A stretch of 64,000 bases of DNA, taken from JBBDWK01 sp040902885 (GTDB lineage Bacteria > Acidobacteriota > Terriglobia > Bryobacterales > Bryobacteraceae). The notes under the pieces were generated by a model, which saw only the letters and a program-made list of their open reading frames with translations, had not been told where the DNA came from and searched no databases. Of the stretch, positions 8,378 to 16,500 are shown piece after piece. The stretch's first letter is position 1; each line of letters opens with the position of its first letter. The stretch lies in the NCBI GenBank assembly GCA_040902885.1, contig JBBDWK010000092.1, positions 1 to 64,000 on the forward strand, read 5' to 3'. Both the position numbers and the translations under genes were made by a program.

Positions 8378-9646
8378 ATGCAAAACCGTAGAACGTTCGT
8401 CGCAAGCACGGCCGCAACCATCACTCTCGCCGCCGGCAAGGCCGCGGTGAACGACCGCGTTCGCGTAGCCGTGCTGGGCGTGAACGGACGCGGAAAAGAT
8501 CATATCGCGGGTCTTCAGAAACAGAGCGACGCGGAAGTGACCATGCTCTGCGATCCGGACCAGAAAGTGCTCTCCGAACGGGCCGCCCAGTTCGCGGACC
8601 GCTACGACAGAAAGGTTGAGACCGAGACCGATCTGCGGCGCGTCTTCGACAACAAGAACATCGATGCGGTGAGCGTGGCCACGCCCAATCACTGGCACTC
8701 GCTGGCCGCCATCTGGGCCTGCCAGGCGGGCAAGGACGTCTATGTCGAAAAGCCCGGCTCCCACAACGTGTGGGAAGGCCGCAAGATGGTGGAAGCCGCG
8801 CACAAGTACAAGCGGATCGTGCAGCACGGCGTGCAGCTCCGCAGCTCGGAAGCGATTCAGGAGGCCGTTAAACTGATGCGCGAGGGCGTCATCGGCGATG
8901 TCTACATGGCGCGCGGCCTGGTTTACCGATGGCGGCCGTCCATCGGAAAGAAGCCCGACGGCGAAGCGCCCGCGCACCTGAACTACGACATATGGCAGGG
9001 TCCCGCCCGGGAGCGGGCATTTTCCGAGCGTTTGGTCCATTACAACTGGCACTGGCACTGGGATTACGGCAACGGCGACGTCGGCAACCAGGGCATCCAC
9101 GAGACCGACCTGTGTCTGTGGGGTTTGGGCGTGGAACTGCCGCGTAAGATCACCGCCATGGGCGGCAAATTTCTGTGGGACGACGACAAGGAAACGCCGG
9201 AAGTACTTACCTCCACCTACCTCTACCCGGAGCAAAAGAAGATGATTCAGTTCGAGGTGCGGCACTGGTGCACCAATGAAGAGCATGGCGTCGGCGTCGG
9301 CAACATCTTCTACGGCTCCAAGGGTTATCTCGTGGTGAAGGGTTATGACCAGTACGAAGTCTACCTCGGCCCCAAACGCGAACCCGGGCCTAAGGCCAAG
9401 AAGGGCGGCGATCACTATGCCAATTTCATCAAAGCCGTGCGCAGCCGCAAGACCGAGGACCAGAACGCGCCGGTCGAAACCGCGCACTTCGCCTCGGCGC
9501 TCGCGCATCTGGGCAACATTTCGTATCGCCTCGGCCGCCAACTGGAGTTCGATCCCGCAAAGGAGCGCTTTGTGGGCGACGATCGCGCGAATGCCCTGCT
9601 GTCGCGCAAGTACCGCGCGCCGTACATAGTGCCCGAAAAGGTCTAA
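8378..9646 (+). CDS. Secreted Gfo/Idh/MocA family oxidoreductase
   Basis: 422 aa. The N-terminus MQNRRTFVASTAA has a Tat-like twin Arg followed by a hydrophobic stretch, so export of the folded cofactor-bound enzyme is likely. The Rossmann motif is VLGVNGRGKDH. The EKP motif (VEKPGSHN) and a late GNQGIHETDLCLWGLG segment, with the catalytic-region His, are intact. This acidobacterial/planctomycete subgroup is presumed to act on sugars in the periplasm. The ATG at 8378 is chosen over the upstream frame opening at 8315 because only it yields the signal peptide. A TAGAAT hexamer ends 7 nt before the ATG and no ribosome-binding site is visible. Confidence 0.9.
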   Translation: MQNRRTFVASTAATITLAAGKAAVNDRVRVAVLGVNGRGKDHIAGLQKQSDAEVTMLCDPDQKVLSERAAQFADRYDRKVETETDLRRVFDNKNIDAVSVATPNHWHSLAAIWACQAGKDVYVEKPGSHNVWEGRKMVEAAHKYKRIVQHGVQLRSSEAIQEAVKLMREGVIGDVYMARGLVYRWRPSIGKKPDGEAPAHLNYDIWQGPARERAFSERLVHYNWHWHWDYGNGDVGNQGIHETDLCLWGLGVELPRKITAMGGKFLWDDDKETPEVLTSTYLYPEQKKMIQFEVRHWCTNEEHGVGVGNIFYGSKGYLVVKGYDQYEVYLGPKREPGPKAKKGGDHYANFIKAVRSRKTEDQNAPVETAHFASALAHLGNISYRLGRQLEFDPAKERFVGDDRANALLSRKYRAPYIVPEKV

Positions 9647-9805
9647 ACCCGACAACTTCTCCTCTCCCTATGGAGAGCGAAATGCAGTAACCCCATCCGG
9701 ATCGGTTCAGGCCCTGCCGCAAAAAAGTCGGGCGGTTAGGAGCTGAAGCTGGACTGCTCATGACGCTCTTCAACTATTTTGTATCGAACGATGGGAGAGG
9801 ATCCT

Positions 9806-10450
9806 ATGAAATTTAAGAGCCTGTTGCTTTTGCCGTGCTCGCTTTTTCTAGGCCTGTCTACCCTGTACGCGCAGGGTGATCTATCTGACACGGTGGTAGT
9901 CGATCTACCCTACCGAGTCACCGTAGACGACAGAGTTCTTGAGCCCGGCCAGTATAAGATACGGCAGTCATCTATATCCGGTAATCATCGCGTCCTGCAC
10001 TTCTTCAAAGAAGATCAATTGCAGATGGAAGCTACGGCGGTAACTATTCCTGTCCTGGACACTTTGACCGCCGAAGAAACCAGAGTGATCTTGAATCGAA
10101 TCGGGAACGAGTACTTTTTCGACAAGATTTGGGTGCAGGGCAGCGACTATGGTTACCAGTTCGTGCTGCCCGATGCCGTGAAGCGCCGGATGCGGGAGAG
10201 GCTTGAGCCCGCGGCGGTAATCGCCCAATACCAGGCCCCGGAACCGCCGGTCGTCGCTCAAGCGCCGCCTCCACCGCCCGAGGCCCCGCCGCCGCCTCCG
10301 GAAGCGCCGCCCGAACCCGAGCCCGCGCCGCCGCCTGAACCTCCACCCGCCCGCGAGGTTCTGCCCGTGACGTCTGCCAACTGGCTGACGCTGCTTTTGA
10401 GCGGCGCAGCTCTGGCCGGCGCCGGCTGGTTCGTGCGCCGCCGCGCGTAA
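9806..10450 (+). CDS. Proline-rich secreted protein with C-terminal sortase-type sorting signal
   Basis: 214 aa. A signal peptide ends near LYAQ, followed by a beta-rich domain (about 25-140) with a DYGYQFVLP segment. A Pro/Glu-rich linker (about 145-185) follows. The tail is LPVTS (186-190), then a hydrophobic segment and RRRA, matching the three-part sortase signal with Ser in place of the usual Gly or Ala. The sortase gene lies 81 bp downstream, so this is its likely dedicated substrate. In a Gram-negative cell the acceptor nucleophile is unknown. The start ATG at 9806 follows a GGGAGAGG site. A 9-bp hairpin lies between substrate and sortase genes. Confidence 0.85.
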   Translation: MKFKSLLLLPCSLFLGLSTLYAQGDLSDTVVVDLPYRVTVDDRVLEPGQYKIRQSSISGNHRVLHFFKEDQLQMEATAVTIPVLDTLTAEETRVILNRIGNEYFFDKIWVQGSDYGYQFVLPDAVKRRMRERLEPAAVIAQYQAPEPPVVAQAPPPPPEAPPPPPEAPPEPEPAPPPEPPPAREVLPVTSANWLTLLLSGAALAGAGWFVRRRA

Positions 10451-10471
10451 ACGTTCCGGATCAAGCTGGAT

Positions 10472-10493
10472 GGGCAGACGAAAGCGTCTGCCC
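10472..10493. repeat. 9-bp perfect hairpin, terminator or REP-like element
   Basis: GGGCAGACG (10472-10480) pairs with CGTCTGCCC (10485-10493) around AAAG. It lies between the sortase substrate and sortase genes. Without a T-tract it is not a canonical terminator. Its compact high-GC form suggests a dispersed REP-like unit; a genome-wide copy count would decide. Confidence 0.5.
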
Positions 10494-10531
10494 CACCCTA
10501 AACCATAACCATCGCCGAAGCGAGGCTCCTG

Positions 10532-11116
10532 TTGAGGAAAACGATTCGCGCTCTTAGTTCATTCGTCCTCCTGACCGGCCTTGCCCTGCTGATTGCCGGG
10601 CTCGATATCATCGTCCGCGCGTGGCATGGCCAGAACGAAGCGGCGAGAAAGTGGACGCGCGGGAAGGTAGTGGTCGAGGACAAGGGCTTCCGCCTGGGAG
10701 ACACCATCGGCCGCCTCACCATCCCGCGCCTGAACGCAGGGATGTTCGTGATCGAAGGCGATGGCGAATCGCAGCTTTCCTCCGGTCCCGGACATCTCGC
10801 GGATACACCTCTGCCCGGCAATCGCGGCAACACCGTGATCGCCGGGCACCGCGACACGCACTTCCGCCTTCTCAAAGATCTGCAACCGGGCGACGAAGTT
10901 CTCATTGAAAGCCGCGGGTCGCAGTTTCTCTACCGCGTCCGGGAGATGAAAGTTGTGAAGCCTGATCACACCGAGGTACTGCAGCCCACGGAAGAAGAGA
11001 CGCTCACCCTGATCACCTGCTATCCCTTCTACTACTCCGGCCACGCCCCGAAGCGGTATATCGTCCGCGCCGACCGCGTGTACGAGCCGCAAGCGCGCGC
11101 GGCCAGCGCCGACTAA
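10532..11116 (+). CDS. Class D-like sortase
   Basis: 194-aa membrane-anchored transpeptidase. One N-terminal transmembrane segment (about residues 10-28) precedes the beta-barrel catalytic domain. All three active-site residues are present: His in AGHRDTHF, Cys in TLITCYPF and Arg in KRYIVRA. The order and spacing match the exogenous-type class D/E sortases found outside Firmicutes. It should cleave within the LPVTS signal of the protein at 9806. The start is TTG at 10532 with GCGAGG upstream; no better ATG exists before the transmembrane segment. Confidence 0.9.
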   Translation: MRKTIRALSSFVLLTGLALLIAGLDIIVRAWHGQNEAARKWTRGKVVVEDKGFRLGDTIGRLTIPRLNAGMFVIEGDGESQLSSGPGHLADTPLPGNRGNTVIAGHRDTHFRLLKDLQPGDEVLIESRGSQFLYRVREMKVVKPDHTEVLQPTEEETLTLITCYPFYYSGHAPKRYIVRADRVYEPQARAASAD

Positions 11117-11146
11117 GTTCTTCAAAACGGGTAAACTGAAAGACTG

Positions 11147-11728
11147 ATGCCCGTTCTCGCTTTGGCTCTTGCCTACCTGCTGGGCGGCATCCCGTTTGGA
11201 TTCCTGCTCGTGAAATGGACGTCGGGGAAAGACGTGCGGGAAGCCGGCAGCGGCAATATCGGCGCCGCCAACGTCTACCGGACCGCGGGACCCTGGATCG
11301 GCCTCGCCACCCTCGTTCTGGATGCCGCGAAAGGTCTTCTTGCCGTCTGGCTCGCCGACCGGCTCACTGGCGGCGACCTGCTCTGGATGAGCGCCGCCGC
11401 CCTGGCGGCGATCGCCGGCCACGCCTTTCCCCCGTTCCTTCGCTTTCGGGGCGGCAAAGCGGTCGCCACTTTTTTCGGCGCGTATTTCTACCTGGCCCCC
11501 CAGGCGCTGCTCGCCGTGATCGTCGTCTTCCTGGTGATGACGGCCTGGACGCGTCACGTCTCGCTCGGCTCCATCACCGCCGCCGGCACGCTTCCTTTTG
11601 CGGTCTGGCTGATCCTGCACCCACCCCTGCCTCTGGTTCTGGCCGCTGTTGCAGGAGGCGCATTCGTCGTCTACCGCCACAGCGCCAATATCCAACGTCT
11701 GCGCGAGGGCACGGAAAGCAGGATATAG
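11147..11728 (+). CDS. plsY: Glycerol-3-phosphate acyltransferase PlsY
   Basis: 193-aa inner-membrane enzyme that moves an acyl group from acyl-phosphate to glycerol-3-phosphate, the first step of phospholipid synthesis. The three conserved PlsY loops are present: GSGNIGAANVYR, GHAFPPFLRFRGGKAVAT and the late RHSANIQRL segment. Hydrophobic helices fit the usual five-pass topology, and length is normal. A TAAACT hexamer is 10 bp before the ATG and there is no clear ribosome-binding site. The next sequence downstream runs into an assembly gap. Confidence 0.95.
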   Translation: MPVLALALAYLLGGIPFGFLLVKWTSGKDVREAGSGNIGAANVYRTAGPWIGLATLVLDAAKGLLAVWLADRLTGGDLLWMSAAALAAIAGHAFPPFLRFRGGKAVATFFGAYFYLAPQALLAVIVVFLVMTAWTRHVSLGSITAAGTLPFAVWLILHPPLPLVLAAVAGGAFVVYRHSANIQRLREGTESRI

Positions 11729-11767
11729 TGTGGTGCGTCGCGCACATCGACGACCGCTCCCAAATGT

Positions 11768-11777
11768 NNNNNNNNNN
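11768..11777. other. Assembly gap (10 Ns)
   Basis: Ten undetermined bases between plsY and the sigma factor gene. Linkage across this point depends on scaffolding, so the true distance and any missing promoter or gene are unknown. Confidence 0.99.
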
Positions 11778-11860
11778 ACCATTGGTCGGGGTTGCCGAGG
11801 GTTCCGGCCGGGATGAGGACGATAGCGCAACCTTCGGCGCTGCACGGGGTTCAAACCGAT

Positions 11861-12439
11861 ATGACTGCGGCCGCGGTCCTCGACTACGACGCCGAGTTGA
11901 TGCTTCGCGTCAAGGAGGGCGATGAATCGAGCTTCGCGCTGCTCCTCGGGAAGCACCGCGCCCCCGTAATCCATTTCCTGTATCGCATGGTGCGGAATCA
12001 CGCCATTGCCGAGGAACTGGCGCAGGAGGTCTTTCTGCGCGTGTACCGTTCGCGCGCCACTTACGAGCCGACCGCCAAGTTCACCACGTGGCTGTTCCGC
12101 ATCACCACCCATATGGCGTTGAACTGGCTGCGCGACGGAAAGAACGAAAAGATGCAGGCGCGGCCGGACGATGAAACCGGTGAAGCGCGCGCGCACGAGG
12201 CCCCCGACAAGAGGCCTTCGGTGGAACAGCGGCTGCTCTACCAGGTGAAGCTCGACGAAGTGCGCCGGGCGGTGTCCTCCCTTCCCGGCAAGCAGCGGGC
12301 GGCGGTGTTGATGCACAAATACGAAGAGATGGAGTATTCCCAGATCGCCAAAGTTCTAGGCTGCTCGGAATCGGCGGTAAAATCGCTCTTATTCCGCGCG
12401 TACGAAACTCTGCGTGCCAGGCTGGCGCATATGGTCTGA
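11861..12439 (+). CDS. ECF-type RNA polymerase sigma factor
   Basis: 192 aa from the ATG at 11861. Region 2 (about residues 25-95) has the core-binding and -10 recognition helices, including NHAIAEELAQEVFLRVYR. Region 4 (about 125-180) has the helix-turn-helix with EEMEYSQIAKVLGCSESAVKSLL. It should direct RNA polymerase to a regulon controlled by the zinc-finger anti-sigma factor encoded 9 bp downstream. Alternative in-frame starts lie at 11792 and 11813, nearer the assembly gap; neither adds recognisable sequence. Confidence 0.92.
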   Translation: MTAAAVLDYDAELMLRVKEGDESSFALLLGKHRAPVIHFLYRMVRNHAIAEELAQEVFLRVYRSRATYEPTAKFTTWLFRITTHMALNWLRDGKNEKMQARPDDETGEARAHEAPDKRPSVEQRLLYQVKLDEVRRAVSSLPGKQRAAVLMHKYEEMEYSQIAKVLGCSESAVKSLLFRAYETLRARLAHMV

Positions 12440-12448
12440 GGTTTGACG

Positions 12449-12874
12449 ATGAGATGCCCGATCGAAACACATGAAGGTGCGGGGTTGCTGCTGGATTTCT
12501 GCACCCGCAAACTGGATCCGGATACCGCGGCCGTGCTGGACCGTCACATGGAATCGTGCGCCGCGTGCCGCGAGTTTGTGCATGGCCAGCAAGCTGTGTG
12601 GGAAGCGTTGGACGGATGGGAAGCTGCCCCCGTCAGCCCCGATTTCAACCGGCGTTTCTTCCGGCGCGTGGAGTCCGAAGAGCGGCGCGGGCGGTGGACG
12701 GGCCTCCGTCCCATCCTGCTGCGGCCCGCCCTCGCGGTGGCCGCGGCGCTGGTCGTCCTGATTGCCGGAACGCTTCTCGATCAGCCGCCGCCCCGGACGG
12801 AAACGGCGATTGAGGTCGAGCAGGTCGTGACCACTCTCGAGGATATGGACATGTTGCGGGTTTTTACCCTGTAA
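12449..12874 (+). CDS. Zinc-finger (zf-HC2) anti-sigma factor
   Basis: 141 aa. A putative anti-sigma zinc finger near the N-terminus uses HMESCAACREF (HxxxCxxC). A single transmembrane helix lies at about residues 95-112 (ALAVAAALVVLIAG), followed by a short periplasmic tail. It is predicted to hold the upstream sigma factor at the membrane until released by an envelope signal. The ATG at 12449 follows a TGAGG site; a TTG at 12443 in the same frame is less likely. Confidence 0.87.
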   Translation: MRCPIETHEGAGLLLDFCTRKLDPDTAAVLDRHMESCAACREFVHGQQAVWEALDGWEAAPVSPDFNRRFFRRVESEERRGRWTGLRPILLRPALAVAAALVVLIAGTLLDQPPPRTETAIEVEQVVTTLEDMDMLRVFTL

Positions 12875-12890
12875 GGAAGGCCGGAACGGC

Positions 12891-13406
12891 ATGAAGCTGC
12901 GTTTTCTAGGGATCCTGTTTGTAGCCGCCATTCTGGGCGGCAATCTGTACGCCCAAGGATCCAGGACGAGGAGGAAGACGCATGTCATCGACCGCTTCAA
13001 TCAGTTGTCTCCGGAGAAAAAGCGGCAGGTCTTGAAGCGGCTGCCCCCGGAGCGCAAGCGCCTCTTCGAAGAGCGGCTGGAGCGCTACAATCGCCTCGCC
13101 CCCGAGGATCGCGACCGGCTGCGGGAGCACTATGAGACCTTTCGCCGCCTGCCCCCCGAGAAGCAGGACGAGGCCCGCCGGTTGTTCGGCCGCTTCCAGG
13201 ATCTTCCCGCCGCGCGAAGAAACCCCGTGCGCAAAGAGCTGGCGAAGCTTCGCGAGCTTCCGCCCGAGGAGCGTCAATCCCGCCTGGACAGCGAGGAATT
13301 CCGCGACGAATATTCGGCCGGCGAGCGGAAGCTTTTGAAGGACCTGAGCGAGATCCTCAGTAGGCAGCCCGGGCAGGCGAAACCGCCAGCCCCACAAATC
13401 CGCTGA
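12891..13406 (+). CDS. DUF3106 domain secreted protein
   Basis: 171 aa. The signal peptide (ILFVAAILGGNLYAQ) precedes a highly charged Arg/Glu-rich helical domain. That domain has repeated LSPEKKRQVLKRLPPER, LAPEDRDRL and LPPEKQDEA units, the DUF3106 pattern of periodic Leu-Pro-Pro-Glu turns. The function is unknown; the layout resembles periplasmic CpxP/RseB-like sensors that feed an anti-sigma factor. It is third in the sigma/anti-sigma operon, which supports a sensing role, though that is inference. Confidence 0.8.
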   Translation: MKLRFLGILFVAAILGGNLYAQGSRTRRKTHVIDRFNQLSPEKKRQVLKRLPPERKRLFEERLERYNRLAPEDRDRLREHYETFRRLPPEKQDEARRLFGRFQDLPAARRNPVRKELAKLRELPPEERQSRLDSEEFRDEYSAGERKLLKDLSEILSRQPGQAKPPAPQIR

Positions 13407-13530
13407 ACCCTTGAATACAGTTTGAGTACGGTATGTGGGGCAGGCGGTACAAATCCTCACCGCTAATTCCGGCGATTTCTACAATATAGCGCCATCCTTT
13501 TGGATACAATGGCATCGGACGGAGGAAAAG

Positions 13531-16500
13531 ATGGCCGACGGCTCCGCTGCCACGAAACAGGAAATGGTGATTGCGCCGGATGGAGACGATGGGTTTCGCC
13601 CCTCCCCCTCGTTCCCGATGGTCGCTCTCGGGGCCTCCGCCGGCGGTTTGGAAGCCTTCACCAAGCTTCTGAACAATCTTCCCCAGGACACGGGTTTCGC
13701 TTTCATCCTCGTCCAGCACCTCAGCCCGGACCAGGTCAGCATGCTCGCCCAGTTGCTGACTCCCAGGAGCGCCATGCCCGTCCAGCAGGTGGTGGATGGG
13801 ACCAACGTGGAGCCGAATCGCGTTTACATCATTCCTCCCAACGCCATCATGACCCTGCGGAACGGAGTGCTCCGGCTGCAGCGGAAGGCCCGGGGCGCGG
13901 TTAAAGAGCTGGCCGTGGACAGCTTCTTCCGGTCGCTGGCGGCGGAGATGGGAAGCTGCGCGGTGGGAGTCGTGCTTTCCGGCAGCGGTTCCGACGGCTC
14001 GCTGGGCCTGGCCGCCATCAAGGCCGAAGGCGGCATCACCTTTGTCGAAGATCCCGAGACCGCACGTTTCGACGGCATGCCGCGCAGCGCCATCGCCACC
14101 GGCTGCGCGGATTTCGTGCTGCCCGTCGAAAGGATCGCCTCCGAGCTTGTCCGTATCGCCAAGCATCCTTACTTGCTGCAAGCCGAAGGACCCGCTTCCG
14201 ACGCGGTCCTGCCCGGCGAGATGGGCATGGCAAAGCTCCTGCCGATGCTCCAGACCGCCTTCGGCGTCGATCTCTCCCTGTATCGAACCAGCACCATCAA
14301 GCGGCGCATCAGGCGGCGCATGGCGCTGCACCGCATGGAGAATGCCGATGAGTACGTGCGGTTCGTCGAGCAGCAGCCTCCGGAGCTGCACGCGCTCTAT
14401 CAGGACGTTCTCATCAAGGTCACTCACTTCTTCCGCGACGCCAGCGCCTTTCAAGGGCTCCGCGATCTGGTGTTTCCGGCCCTTCTGCGGAACCGGCCTG
14501 GGGGCGGCCCGCTACGCATCTGGGTGCCTGCCTGCGCCACTGGAGAAGAAGCCTATTCCATCGCCATCTCATTGCTCGAGTACCTGGCCGAACAATCCTC
14601 CGTTTCTCTCCCTGTCCAGATATTCGCGACCGACGTCAGCGAAGACGCCATAGATAAGGCGCGCGCCGCCATCTATCTCGACAACATTGCGCTGGATGTC
14701 TCTCCCGGCCGTCTGAAGTCGTTTTTCCTGCGTAATGAGAATGGCTATCAGGTGAGCAAGGTAGTGCGCGACATGTGCGTGTTCGCGCGTCAGGACGTCA
14801 TCAAGGACCCGCCTTTCTCCCGCCTGGACCTGATCAGTTGCCGCAATCTTCTGATCTACCTCGAGCCGCCGCTGCAAACGCGCATCCTGCGAAATTTCAA
14901 CCATGCGCTGAATCCTAACGGCTATCTGATGCTGGGCGCCTCGGAGAGCGTGACTCCCGCCGCCAGTCTGTTCTCGCAGCCGGACAAGCGTTTCAAAGTC
15001 TTCATGAAAGAGATGGGGTGGCGTCCCTTGCTTCCAGCGCCTCACCACGAGATGCCGTCCGATCGCCCGCCGGCGGAAAAACGGTCCCCTCCCTCGCCCG
15101 GAGACCAGGCGGGCGGCCAGGATATCTTCCGCGAGGCCGACCGGCTGGTTCTCTCGCGCTATGGGCCGGCGGGCGTCATCGTGAACGACCGGCTCACGGT
15201 GATTCAGTTCCGCGGCCACACCGGAGCCTACCTGGAACCCGCGCCCGGACACGCCAGTCTCAACATCCTGAAAATGGCGCGCGAGGGCTTGATGGTGGAA
15301 TTGAAGGATGCCCTGCAGCAGGTCAAGTCGACCGGTGCAGAGGTCCGGCGCGAGAACATCCGGATTCGGCTGGATGGGGAGATAGCCAGGATCAGCCTGC
15401 ATATCGTTCCGCTCCGCGCTTCCGGCAGGGAACATTACTTCCTGGTTCTGTTCTCGATACCCGATGCGCCGCCCGGCCCGTCGCCGAGAGCCGCCAGGAA
15501 GGGAAATCGCGGCGCCGGCGAGACCGAAACCATTTCCATCGAACGGCTCAAACAGGAGCTTTTGGCCACCCGCGAGTACCTGCAATCCATCATCGAAGAC
15601 CGGGAAGCCACCAACGAGGAGCTGCAGTCCGCCAATGAAGAGGTGCTCTCCGCCCACGAAGAACTTCAGAGCATCAACGAAGAGATGGAGACCGCCAAGG
15701 AGGAGCTGCAATCCACCAATGAAGAGCTGGTCACGGTCAATGAGGAGATGGAGACGCGGAACGCCGAGAGCTCGCGGATCAACGACGACCTGAACAACCT
15801 GCTGAGCAGCGTCAAAATTCCCATTCTGATGCTGGGCCGCGATCTCCGCATCCGGCGCTTCACGCCCACGGCGGGCAGGCTGCTGAACCTCATCGCCGCC
15901 GACACGGGACGCCCCATTGGCGATCTCCGCTCCGGCGTGGACGTGCCGGACCTTGAGGAGCAGATCCTGGACGTAGTCGAGAACGCGGCCGTCCGCGAAA
16001 GCGAGGTGCGGGACCGCGAAGGGGTCTGGTATCAGATGAGCATCCGGCCGTACAGAACGGCCGATAATCGCATCGATGGCGCCGTGATCGCCCTTCACAA
16101 TATCGACGACAGCAAGCGCGCCATGGAGCGGGCCGTGGAAGCGCGCGACCTTTCTCAGGCGATTGTCGAGATGGCGCCGAGGCCGCTGGCGGTGCTGGAC
16201 TCCAATCTGCGCATCAGCACGGCCAACGCCACCTTCTACAGGCTGTTCGAACTGGAACCGGGCATGGCCGCCGGCGCCCTTCTCTTCGACCTCCCCGGCG
16301 AATGGAAGTCACTGACCGCGTTGCAAGAGGCGCTACGCAAGGCGGCCGAAGGCGGCGCGGGGATCGAGAACCTGGGGGTCGAATTTCCGAAAATCGGAGA
16401 GAGTCCCGCCATACTGGTCTTCTCCGCCCGGCCGATTGTCGTTGCCGGGGGAACGACCCGGCTCATTCTGCTGGACGTCCAGGATGTCACCGAGAGCAGG

